The notes: generated by a model not told the origin, from the sequence alone. A stretch of DNA of 5,807 nt from a bacterium (GCA_021784635.1 JAJYHS010000252.1:1-5807), one strand, 5' to 3'; numbered from the stretch's first letter, positions 1 through 4,805 are shown. Program-made: numbers and translations.

Positions 1-272
1 TCAAGCTCGTGGTAAAGCCGATTGGCATAAGGCTCTTCGACTTTGTGGGGCCGGCCAATAACCGTCGTACAACCACAATAGGTGCAAAGCGACTCACAAA
101 ATGGAATATGTAAGTATAGCGCCCAACTCGCATCACGGTTTTGGAAGACGCTTTCAAGCGATTGCATCCACTCTTCAGACGTCGGTGAATTTGTCCAAAA
201 GGGTACCGTCGGGTAACTTGTGTAACGTGGGACCGGTACATCGTATTTTTCAAATAATTCAGTTGTAATCAA
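1..272 (-). CDS. hemN: Oxygen-independent coproporphyrinogen III oxidase HemN, N-terminal part (partial at window edge)
   Basis: This gene lies on the minus strand, is not closed in the window, and was read by translating the reverse complement. The 90 visible residues include PRYTSYPT near residues 15-22, then LYLHIPFC at 52-59 and the radical-SAM cluster cysteines C59, C63 and C66, followed by C68. Tyr53 sits where E. coli HemN has a SAM-contacting tyrosine. Known role of the family: a cytoplasmic 4Fe-4S radical-SAM enzyme that decarboxylates two propionates of coproporphyrinogen III to give protoporphyrinogen IX without oxygen. The start is well constrained: an in-frame TAG lies at 285-287 and the only usual start after it is the TTG at 270-272, with a weak GGTGA ribosome site at 277-281. 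It begins 34 bp after the cytochrome c gene on the same strand, so the two are probably co-transcribed. The SAM-domain remainder and the C-terminal domain lie outside the window. A HemN-like paralogue such as HemW is less likely, because the PRYTSYPT block is typical of true HemN. Confidence 0.93.
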   Translation of the reverse strand, partial: MITTELFEKYDVPVPRYTSYPTVPFWTNSPTSEEWMQSLESVFQNRDASWALYLHIPFCESLCTYCGCTTVIGRPHKVEEPYANRLYHEL

Positions 273-290
273 ATCGTCACCAAACTATCG

Positions 291-310
291 CTAAAGCCTC
301 ACGACTTTAG
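291..310 (-). other. Small inverted repeat between cytochrome c and hemN
   Basis: CTAAAG at 291-296 and CTTTAG at 305-310 form a perfect 6-bp stem with an 8-nt loop. The right arm covers the cytochrome stop codon. No T-run follows on the minus strand, so it is not a standard intrinsic terminator. It could be an mRNA hairpin that tunes expression of hemN relative to the cytochrome gene, or it could be chance. Confidence 0.3.
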
Positions 311-939
311 TCTTTTTGAAGCCCCTGCAAGTAGTCTGCTACGTCGGTTTCTTGCGCCGCCGTCAGATGTTGCGCAACCGCAGGCATCATTGTGGCTTCA
401 TGACGATAGCCATTTTTAAAAGCGTTGAGTTGTTTGACAATGTACGTACTCCATTGTCCCGCAAGTCGCGGTGCCATGGCCGTGCCTTGGGCATCTCCGC
501 CATGGCAAGCAAAGCAGGGAGGCACACCTTCGCTTGGGATTCCATTTTCGAATATTTCTTTACCGGCTTTCATATCGGCCGGGCTGCCCGGGTCGACATT
601 TGTCGCCGTCGGTTGCTCGCTAAAATATTCGGCTAACAAATGAATTTGATTATTGCTCAAACTCGATGCCGGGCCGTACATATATCCAAACGCATCCGCA
701 TCACGTCGTTTGTGGTCACGAAAAGCTTTTAGCTCTGTCACGAGGTAATTTTCTTTTTGACCGGCAATTCTCGGAAATTGCGGGTTTTCCGAATTCCCGT
801 CATTACTGTGGCAAACGAGACATTCGGTATAGAGAAGATTCTGTATCGGCCCAAAATTCGGTGGCGGCTCAGAATATGCGATACAAGAAATCGGTAAAAT
901 CAACAACACTCCTAACGCCACGAAAATATTTGTTTTCAA
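307..939 (-). CDS. Periplasmic di-haem cytochrome c, cytochrome c4-like
   Basis: The 210-residue product has an N-terminal signal peptide (hydrophobic stretch about residues 5-21, likely cleavage after AYS at 23) and two cytochrome c folds. Haem-binding CxxCH motifs are C40-LV-CH44 and C142-FA-CH146. Each is followed by the PRxAGQ...Y...QL.AF block typical of cytochrome c4 (PRIAGQ near 56-61, PRLAGQ near 157-162). Probable distal methionine ligands are M87 and M174 or M175. The length fits c4, which carries electrons in the periplasm towards a terminal oxidase. The start is TTG at 937-939, preceded by a strong AGGGGG site at 944-949. A possible alternative is lipid anchoring at Cys19, but proline at the -3 position argues against it. 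The gene precedes hemN on the same strand, so haem supply and a haem protein are linked. No member of an oxidase complex is visible nearby. Confidence 0.94.
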   Translation of the reverse strand: MKTNIFVALGVLLILPISCIAYSEPPPNFGPIQNLLYTECLVCHSNDGNSENPQFPRIAGQKENYLVTELKAFRDHKRRDADAFGYMYGPASSLSNNQIHLLAEYFSEQPTATNVDPGSPADMKAGKEIFENGIPSEGVPPCFACHGGDAQGTAMAPRLAGQWSTYIVKQLNAFKNGYRHEATMMPAVAQHLTAAQETDVADYLQGLQKD

Positions 940-1184
940 ATTTCCCCCTTGCGCGAAAGCACAGAGTCACTTCCAAAAACTGTGAGATAGCAATCGGAGT
1001 GCCACTCTGGTGTTGCCTCTAATTCGATTTCAAACATTTTTGTGACACTTTGGTAGAGGTAATTGGGTCAAGTTGTCGAAGCAGTTACCAAATGGATAGA
1101 TTCAATGGGACGTTGCGCGGACTATTGTGCATAAAACGGTAGAACAATAAAATTCAATTCCACAGCACGTTGAAAGGAAGGACC
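940..1184. promoter_or_regulatory. Divergent intergenic region between cytochrome c and hydrolase
   Basis: This 245-bp gap must hold the start signals of both divergent genes. No clear promoter for the cytochrome could be picked out. An 11-bp interrupted palindrome, GAGTG-C-CACTC, lies at 997-1007, about 60 bp upstream of the cytochrome start, and is a possible regulator site. I looked for FNR-type (TTGAT-N4-ATCAA) and CRP-type sites because of the respiratory context and found no convincing match. Confidence 0.35.
1125..1153 (+). promoter_or_regulatory. Candidate sigma-70 promoter for the isochorismatase-like gene
   Basis: TTGTGC at 1125-1130 and TAAAAT at 1148-1153 are separated by 17 bp. 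The -10 box matches the consensus at five of six positions, the -35 at only three. Transcription would begin near 1160, giving a leader of about 25 nt that includes the AAGGAAGG ribosome site. Confidence 0.35.
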
Positions 1185-1766
1185 ATGCCCGAATATTCAA
1201 AACTGAATGCAAAATCAACGGCCCTACTTTTGATGGATTGCCAAAATGGCATTACGGACTTTGTACCAGGCTCAGATAAACTAATCTTACAGTTAGGCAA
1301 AGCTTTGGCAGCGGCCCGCGCAAAGAGAGTGCATGTCATACATGTTGGGATTGGTTTTCGACCAGGGTACCCTGAAGTGCACCCTCTCCATCCGACATTT
1401 TCAAACATCCGGCAATCAAATCGATTTGTTGAAGGAAGTGAGTCAGCCGCTTTTCATCCCGCCGTTGCGCCGAAAGAGGGCGAAATAATTATTGTTAAAC
1501 ATCGTGTGAGTGCGTTTTCGGGTAACGACCTTTCGATGATTTTGCGTGCCCAAGGCATTACACATTTGGTTTTGTCGGGAATTGCAACCAGCGGCGTCGT
1601 GCTTTCGACTTTGCGGCAAGCGGCCGATCTCGATTTTCAATGCTTGGTTTTAAAAGACGGTTGCTTTGACGCCGATGAAGAAGTGCATCGCGTGTTAACT
1701 GAAAAAGTTTTTGCGCGCCAAGCAGAAATATTGTCATGTGAGGAATTCGCCAACAAAATCGCCTGA
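1185..1766 (+). CDS. Isochorismatase-family hydrolase-like protein lacking the canonical cysteine
   Basis: The 193-residue protein has the isochorismatase/cysteine-hydrolase fold pattern: strand 1 ALLLMDCQN with D18, a mid-protein strand IIIVKHR with K105, then GIATSGVVLSTLR at 132-144, and a C-terminal block containing EVHRVLTEKVFARQAE. In the family D, K and C form the catalytic triad. Aligning G-x-x-T-x-x-C-V with this sequence puts V138 where the nucleophilic cysteine should be, so activity by the usual mechanism is doubtful. C19 lies next to the catalytic Asp but in a different place. The GIATSGVVLST motif recurs across a known subfamily, so this is a family trait rather than a sequencing error. 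Start ATG 1185 is chosen over the in-frame TTG at 1170, because AAGGAAGG at 1174-1181 serves the ATG and would be coding in the longer version. Cytoplasmic; substrate unknown. It stands alone, divergent from the cytochrome. Confidence 0.88.
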   Translation: MPEYSKLNAKSTALLLMDCQNGITDFVPGSDKLILQLGKALAAARAKRVHVIHVGIGFRPGYPEVHPLHPTFSNIRQSNRFVEGSESAAFHPAVAPKEGEIIIVKHRVSAFSGNDLSMILRAQGITHLVLSGIATSGVVLSTLRQAADLDFQCLVLKDGCFDADEEVHRVLTEKVFARQAEILSCEEFANKIA

Positions 1767-1769
1767 TCT

Positions 1770-1798
1770 AAAACGTGTATTTTACAAAAACGTGTATT
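1770..1798. repeat. 12-bp direct repeat AAAACGTGTATT, two copies
   Basis: Perfect copies lie at 1770-1781 and 1787-1798, a 17-bp period, starting just after the stop codon of the hydrolase gene. They may be a short local duplication or paired protein-binding sites. Confidence 0.6.
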
Positions 1799-1808
1799 CC
1801 CCCGCTAG

Positions 1809-1832
1809 TGACATTCAGTGGTTCGAATGTCA
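1809..1832. repeat. Perfect 8-bp inverted repeat
   Basis: TGACATTC (1809-1816) and GAATGTCA (1825-1832) flank an 8-nt loop. An A-run rather than a T-run follows on the plus strand, and no T-run follows on the minus strand, so it does not look like an intrinsic terminator in either direction. It is either a Rho-assisted 3' end hairpin for the hydrolase mRNA or a binding site upstream of the lipoprotein. Confidence 0.5.
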
Positions 1833-1864
1833 AAAAATTGGGCACTTTTCGCCAAACCTTGAAG

Positions 1865-1876
1865 TTTAAGCTTAAA
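1865..1876. repeat. Perfect 12-bp palindrome TTTAAGCTTAAA
   Basis: This self-complementary site lies about 85 bp upstream of the lipoprotein start, in an AT-rich part of the intergenic region. It could be an operator. Its AT richness raises the chance of random occurrence. Confidence 0.4.
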
Positions 1877-1958
1877 TCTGAATGGCCCTTAAATTGCTGG
1901 TACTCGTTAAGTTGCCTAATTTTAAGTTCTTCACTTTGCAGGTTCAATGGGAGTCAAA

Positions 1959-2711
1959 ATGTATTTGAAACGAATGCTCGCTTGCGCCGCATTTATGGCC
2001 TTCGCATTATCGGCGTGCAGTAAAAGCCGATTACACACTCCCGCAACACAGGCCGCAGGTGTTACGACTCCGCAAATGAACGCCAGCGGGCAAATTTCGA
2101 TAACAAACCCCGTGAGTGCCACAGACCAAATGAACAATGACCACCTTAATCACGTACTCTGCGAAAACCCGATTATAATGAATCTTCCCGACAGGACACC
2201 AATTATGAATTGGCGCCAAATTCCGCCAGGGACGTATAAACTTGAAAAAATTCAGGCTTACACTATTTCGCACGGTAACAACAACTCGTACTCGTTTTCT
2301 GCCGATTCCGAAAATAACTTTACTGTTAACGTCGACTGTAACGGAGTCGTACATCACGACACTTCAACCTTCGTTGATACAGTGAGCGGTAAATTCATGA
2401 TCGGAACTACGGTGACTCCGCAAAGTTCGAATTTATCGCCGTTTGAGCGGGCAATCGAAGTGAAATTTAAAAACGCCAAACTGATTTCGGCTGAATCGAA
2501 AGTCATTACGGCAAAAGTCGGATCGACTGTCACGGGCACCGACAAAATCCCGGTTAACCCGATAGAAGTTCGCACCGGAACGTACATCTTAATACGCGTA
2601 TATTTGATATCTAAAAACGTACTAGACATCCGGCTCAAGCTTAGCTACCCGCCCGACAAGCAAGGCAATCGCATTGTTCAATACGGAGAAGGCGTTTACA
2701 CGAGTGTCTAA
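1959..2711 (+). CDS. Lipoprotein of unknown function
   Basis: I do not recognise the family. The 250-residue product starts with a lipoprotein signal peptide: MYLKRM, a hydrophobic core, then the lipobox LSAC with the lipidated cysteine at residue 20. Next comes a Ser/Thr/Gln-rich linker of roughly 40 residues, then a body with many alternating hydrophobic/polar stretches that suggests beta structure. Two further cysteines (in HVLCENP and NVDCNGV) could form a disulfide in the periplasm. ATG 1959 is preferred over the in-frame ATG at 1947: GGGAG at 1949-1953 sits five bases before it, and the signal peptide then has the usual length. The residue after the lipidated cysteine is Ser, not Asp, which in enterobacteria would point to the outer membrane. 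The gene is followed 95 bp later by another exported protein on the same strand, but that one has its own promoter candidate. Confidence 0.85.
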   Translation: MYLKRMLACAAFMAFALSACSKSRLHTPATQAAGVTTPQMNASGQISITNPVSATDQMNNDHLNHVLCENPIIMNLPDRTPIMNWRQIPPGTYKLEKIQAYTISHGNNNSYSFSADSENNFTVNVDCNGVVHHDTSTFVDTVSGKFMIGTTVTPQSSNLSPFERAIEVKFKNAKLISAESKVITAKVGSTVTGTDKIPVNPIEVRTGTYILIRVYLISKNVLDIRLKLSYPPDKQGNRIVQYGEGVYTSV

Positions 2712-2746
2712 GTTCTAAACTGACCTCAAAAAAGCACAGAAATGGG

Positions 2747-2774
2747 GTTGACTGCTACAGGCGGTTAACATAAT
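2747..2774 (+). promoter_or_regulatory. Candidate sigma-70 promoter for the small exported protein
   Basis: TTGACT at 2748-2753 is followed 15 bp later by CATAAT at 2769-2774. Both boxes match the consensus at five of six positions. The spacer is short, although reading the -35 one base earlier makes it 16. Transcription from near 2781 would leave a 26-nt leader carrying the AGGGGG ribosome site. Confidence 0.5.
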
Positions 2775-2806
2775 GTCGCGGCTAATTTTTAACTAGGGGG
2801 TATATT

Positions 2807-3163
2807 TTGAAACTCGCAGTATTACTATTCATGTTTTCGACGCCCGTTTTTGCACTTTCAGTTCAAACTTTCAGTTGTGCACCGTATCCGCGCTCTCCAG
2901 GTTTTGGCGATGCCGTGCAGGTTTTCGTGAACGCAGCCAACAATTCGTCCGAATTGAAATTGATTAAAGAAGGCCGCGCCGTCGAAACAGTCGCGACGCG
3001 AGAATTAACGCAAATGGATGGCGAAACCTTTGTGGACGCCGCCACCAACGGCAACTCGGCATCACTCACCATTAAAAACACCTGGGTAAAGAACGCGGGC
3101 TATGTTTCGCTGTTCTTTAACAATGGCGTAAACGCAAGCTATACCTGCACTCCAAAAAATTGA
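2807..3163 (+). CDS. Small exported protein of unknown function
   Basis: The family is not recognised. The 118-residue product has a clear signal peptide with probable signal peptidase I cleavage after TPVFA (residue 16), leaving a mature protein of about 102 residues. It holds only two cysteines, C24 near the new N terminus and C114 near the C terminus. In the periplasm these could form a disulfide that closes the chain. The middle is rich in Asn, Ala, Thr and Val with alternating patterns, suggesting a small beta-sandwich or beta-barrel; that is inference. The start is TTG at 2807, six bases after a strong AGGGGG at 2795-2800. No membrane anchor or enzyme motif is visible. It follows the lipoprotein gene on the same strand but seems to have its own promoter. 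Confidence 0.8.
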   Translation: MKLAVLLFMFSTPVFALSVQTFSCAPYPRSPGFGDAVQVFVNAANNSSELKLIKEGRAVETVATRELTQMDGETFVDAATNGNSASLTIKNTWVKNAGYVSLFFNNGVNASYTCTPKN

Positions 3164-3395
3164 GCGATTATCTGGCGGCATTACGGTAACAACCTAACGC
3201 CGTCCCCGCTTCTTTAAAATTCGCGATTTCAAGTCTGTCGACTGAGACTGCTGAATGCTTGCTGCTAACAGCTTTCGGGCGCACGCCCACCATGAAGTGA
3301 GAAGAACCGAAGAACCCCATATCAATAGAAAAAATTTGGATGGGTCACTAGTGCGCCTCCAAGTTCTTGATTTTTATAGCCTTAAATTTTCGATT
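3164..3395. other. Gene-free stretch before the toxin-antitoxin module
   Basis: No convincing ORF or RNA gene was found here; with the operator region to 3481 the gap is 318 bp. It holds a short inverted repeat AGTCT/AGACT (3232-3236, 3245-3249), a compact GGGCG-CA-CGCCC palindrome at 3278-3289, two tandem copies of GAAGAACC (3301-3316), the tRNA-end-like sequence at 3328-3344 and the palindrome CACTAGTG (3346-3353). None is followed by a T-run, so I cannot name a terminator for the upstream gene. Confidence 0.5.
3328..3344. repeat. Degenerate copy of the tRNA-Gln 3' flank, possible attachment-site remnant
   Basis: The sequence here (seven bases GAAAAAA, then TTTGGATGGG) matches 4166-4181 (GAAAAAA then TTGGATGGG) except for one extra T. 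In the latter place it covers the encoded CCA end and acceptor-stem end of tRNA-Gln. The two copies lie in the same orientation about 840 bp apart and bracket the toxin-antitoxin genes. The match is short and partly A-rich, so it is suggestive only. Confidence 0.35.
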
Positions 3396-3416
3396 TAACC
3401 AAATGTAACCATTTTG
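3396..3416. promoter_or_regulatory. Upstream TAACCA half-sites of the toxin-antitoxin operon
   Basis: TAACCAAATG at 3396-3405 is the exact reverse complement of CATTTGGTTA at 3461-3470 in the main palindrome. TAACCATTTTG at 3406-3416 repeats TAACCATTTGG at 3457-3467 with one mismatch. These look like secondary binding sites for the same repressor. TTGAAA at 3414-3419 with TAAAAT at 3434-3439 could be an alternative upstream promoter, but the 14-bp spacer is poor. Confidence 0.4.
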
Positions 3417-3455
3417 AAATGTACCGACACGTTTAAAATTACAGCTTTCCTTTTC

Positions 3456-3471
3456 ATAACCATTTGGTTAT
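3456..3471. promoter_or_regulatory. Palindromic operator candidate of the toxin-antitoxin operon
   Basis: ATAACCA-TT-TGGTTAT has perfect 7-bp arms and ends 10 bp before the toxin ATG. It overlaps a -10-like TATATT at 3469-3474. HigA-type antitoxins are known to repress their own operon by binding such palindromes across the promoter, so placement and shape fit. The repressor would be the downstream XRE-family antitoxin. Confidence 0.55.
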
Positions 3472-3481
3472 ATTTAATTTG

Positions 3482-3814
3482 ATGAAAGTCTCGTTTTATA
3501 CTTCATTGTCAGGACGTTGTTATGTCGAGGATTTCATTGATGCCTTAAGCAGAAACGATCAAGCTGCGATCTTGGCAGTTTTGAAAGATGTTGAAACTTA
3601 CGGTCTATCGGCTGTTGGCTGTCAGTTTCGTCAAATTGAAGGCAAGATTTGGGAGATAAAAATCAAAGCTCCAACAGGAGGCTATCGGATATTTTATGTG
3701 CTGATTTCAAGTTCGGAAATGATGTGTCTTCACGCTTATAAAAAGCAAGGCCAGAAGGCGCCCAAAAGAGAACTCGAAGTCGCAAGAAAGAGACTAAAAG
3801 AGGTGTTTTCATGA
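3482..3814 (+). CDS. higB: HigB-like toxin of the RelE/Gp49 family
   Basis: The 110-residue product matches the RelE-superfamily HigB/phage Gp49-like pattern along its whole length: N-terminal VSFYTSLSGR..VEDFID, then FRQIEGKIWEIKIK, GYRIFYVL, and the basic C-terminal block HAYKKQGQKAPKRELEVARKRL. Known role of the family: a ribosome-dependent mRNA endonuclease that halts translation unless bound by its antitoxin. The length is typical and no domain is missing. ATG 3482 is chosen over an in-frame TTG at 3464 because family members begin at MKV. Neither start has a ribosome site; with the -10-like TATATT at 3469-3474 the message may be nearly leaderless. The stop codon overlaps the antitoxin start as ATGA (3811-3814), so translation is coupled. 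The toxin-first order is as in higBA. The gene sits next to a tRNA and may have arrived by transfer. Confidence 0.92.
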   Translation: MKVSFYTSLSGRCYVEDFIDALSRNDQAAILAVLKDVETYGLSAVGCQFRQIEGKIWEIKIKAPTGGYRIFYVLISSSEMMCLHAYKKQGQKAPKRELEVARKRLKEVFS

Positions 3815-4110
3815 GAAAGAAATCATTAGATCAACTGGTTAAAAAATATGGCAAGAACGAAGAATTCAAAATTGCTTACGAAGAACGACGTTTTTATCTT
3901 CAAATAGCGCACCTGATTCGCGACCTTCGAGAAAAAGCAGGATTTTCTCAAGCAGAAGTCGCTAAAAAAGCACGAGTGAGTCAGCCCATGATCGCGCGAC
4001 TTGAAAATGGCGACAGTCGACGAACACCAACAATTGATACAGTTCACAGAATTTTAGCGATTTTGGGATATCAGTTGGTACTGGAAGTGAAACCGGCTGG
4101 CGCGGCATAG
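3811..4110 (+). CDS. higA: HigA-like antitoxin, XRE-family DNA-binding protein
   Basis: The 99-residue product carries a helix-turn-helix of the Cro/CI (XRE) type at about residues 33-75: IRDLREKAGFSQAEVAKKA, then the recognition helix region VSQPMIARLENG. A charged N-terminal helix precedes it, and a short tail with GYQLVLEVKP follows, typical of HigA partners of Gp49-like toxins. It would bind and neutralise the toxin and repress the operon, probably at the 3456-3471 palindrome. The start is fixed by AGAGGTG at 3798-3804 and by the 4-bp ATGA overlap with the toxin. Nothing appears truncated. Gene order, overlap and domain type together make the pair assignment firm, though other naming (RelE/HTH pair) is possible. 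Confidence 0.92.
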   Translation: MRKKSLDQLVKKYGKNEEFKIAYEERRFYLQIAHLIRDLREKAGFSQAEVAKKARVSQPMIARLENGDSRRTPTIDTVHRILAILGYQLVLEVKPAGAA

Positions 4111-4140
4111 GTTCATCTCGGCGTGATCAAGAGTTAAAAA

Positions 4141-4164
4141 TGTAGGGGCAAATGTAGGGGCAAA
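4141..4164. repeat. Tandem repeat TGTAGGGGCAAA x2 beside the tRNA
   Basis: Two perfect 12-bp copies lie at 4141-4152 and 4153-4164, ending 9 bp from the 3' end of tRNA-Gln. Short G-rich direct repeats of this look, next to a tRNA 3' end, resemble arm-type binding sites of tyrosine integrases. That reading is an inference: no integrase gene is in the window. Confidence 0.5.
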
Positions 4165-4173
4165 AGAAAAAAT

Positions 4174-4249
4174 TGGATGGGGTAGGAGGACTCGAACCTC
4201 CGAATGTCAGAATCAAAATCTGATGCCTTACCAACTTGGCGATACCCCA
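4174..4249 (-). tRNA. tRNA-Gln (anticodon TTG)
   Basis: Read on the minus strand, the 76-nt gene folds as a full cloverleaf. The acceptor is TGGGGTA (4249-4243) with TACCCCA (4184-4178). The D stem is GCC/GGC, the anticodon stem TCAGA/TCTGA with loop TTTTGAT giving anticodon TTG, and the T stem GGAGG/CCTCC with loop TTCGAGT. The U1-A72 pair is typical of tRNA-Gln. The CCA end is encoded (4176-4174). The discriminator base is U, where E. coli tRNA-Gln has G. T-rich sequence follows the 3' end (ATTTTTTCTTTTG), but no hairpin precedes it other than the tRNA itself. Confidence 0.98.
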
Positions 4250-4534
4250 ATAAGACAAAGAATAATATTTAAATTTGGCCCAAGCTAAAATCAAGCCAAA
4301 TCATGCCACAGCCCCCATGCCGGCACTAAAACCATAGGGCAAATTACGCTCATTGCCGCTTTACGCTCCGCCCAGGTAATTCATGCGGGGCCTTGATCAC
4401 GAAGAAATCTCAGTAGACATCTTGAAACCCAAAACCCGCGCGACCAACAGGCAAGCACCACACCAGCAAGTAAGCACTATCGACAGGACTAATCCTCAAC
4501 GTTTGACGAACGGCGCCCCCTATTCTTTGCGTTA
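4250..4534. other. Gene-free stretch upstream of tRNA-Gln
   Basis: I see no supported gene in these 285 bp. They hold the tRNA promoter at the left end, an inverted repeat GGCAA/TTGCC at 4338-4342 and 4353-4357, and a direct repeat TTACGCTC (4344-4351 and 4361-4368). A plus-strand open frame from 4383 to 4793 crosses the right part but has no ribosome site and runs antisense to a better-supported minus-strand ORF. Confidence 0.45.
4262..4290 (-). promoter_or_regulatory. Candidate promoter of tRNA-Gln
   Basis: On the minus strand, TATTAT (4267-4262) is a good -10 box. Transcription would begin about 4255, leaving a leader of only a few bases before the tRNA at 4249. The matching -35 at 17 bp is TTTTAG (4290-4285), a poor fit, so only the -10 is convincing. 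Confidence 0.35.
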
Positions 4535-4786
4535 TCAATTCAAGCCCCGCCAATGGCGGCTCGTTTCAGGCCGGTTTGAATTCGGCAATTCGATCTCTTC
4601 GAATTTGCCGGGCTCGATCTGTCGCATAATTCGGGCGCAAAACATGCAGGTCAAAATCTCGTCAATACGACAGCAAATTCGAAATAAACCCTTTAACCCG
4701 TGCCCGAACCTGCACCCAATTTTTTTAGTAAATGCCAAATTCACCGCAACAATTGGCAGTTCTTGTTTTTTCGTTTGCGATATCAT
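4535..4786 (-). CDS. Small hypothetical protein, cysteine-containing
   Basis: This 83-residue minus-strand ORF is of no family I recognise. In its favour: GGGAG (4798-4794) lies seven bases before the ATG, and the C-terminal half reads like a real protein (IEPGKFEEIELP). Residues about 25-53 contain CR, then ICCRIDE, then CMFC. The CxxC-like CMFC with nearby cysteines and histidine could bind metal, but the spacing fits no known zinc finger. There is no signal peptide or membrane span. It follows the 27-codon ORF on the same strand and could share its transcript. Against it: an open plus-strand frame covers the same DNA, and the sequence also forms a strong hairpin, so an RNA role is possible. 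Confidence 0.45.
   Translation of the reverse strand: MISQTKKQELPIVAVNLAFTKKIGCRFGHGLKGLFRICCRIDEILTCMFCARIMRQIEPGKFEEIELPNSNRPETSRHWRGLN
4583..4610. repeat. Strong imperfect hairpin inside the small ORF
   Basis: CGGCAATTCGA (4583-4593) pairs with TCGAA-TTGCCG (4599-4610) with one bulged T at 4604 and a five-base loop: 11 base pairs. A second compact palindrome CCGCCA-A-TGGCGG lies at 4547-4559 near the ORF stop. No T-run follows either one. They may be mRNA structure, part of a small RNA, or nucleotide bias in the coding sequence. Confidence 0.45.
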
Positions 4787-4805
4787 TTTTTAACTCCCTA
4801 AATAT

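Noticed and set aside
316..1022. Several plus-strand open frames over the cytochrome gene
   Set aside because: They are antisense to a clearly recognised di-haem cytochrome and have no family features.
940..1184. FNR or CRP site in the divergent promoter region
   Set aside because: Only half-sites such as TGTGA are seen; no full symmetric site is present.
1809..1840. Intrinsic terminator after the hydrolase gene
   Set aside because: The 8-bp hairpin is AT-rich and followed by A residues, not T residues, on the relevant strand.
3172..3215. Possible integron attC-like sequence (CCTAACGCCG)
   Set aside because: A matching partner with GTTAGG-type core and a folded attC stem is not present nearby, and no integron integrase is in the window.
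3278..3289. GGGCG-CA-CGCCC as a terminator
   Set aside because: The loop is only two bases and no T-run follows; it lies over 100 bp past the upstream gene.
4383..4793. A 136-codon plus-strand open frame
   Set aside because: It has no ribosome site, its product is rich in Arg, Gln, Pro and Asn without recognisable motifs, and it lies antisense to the 83-residue minus-strand ORF, which has a good ribosome site. It is kept only as a minor alternative.
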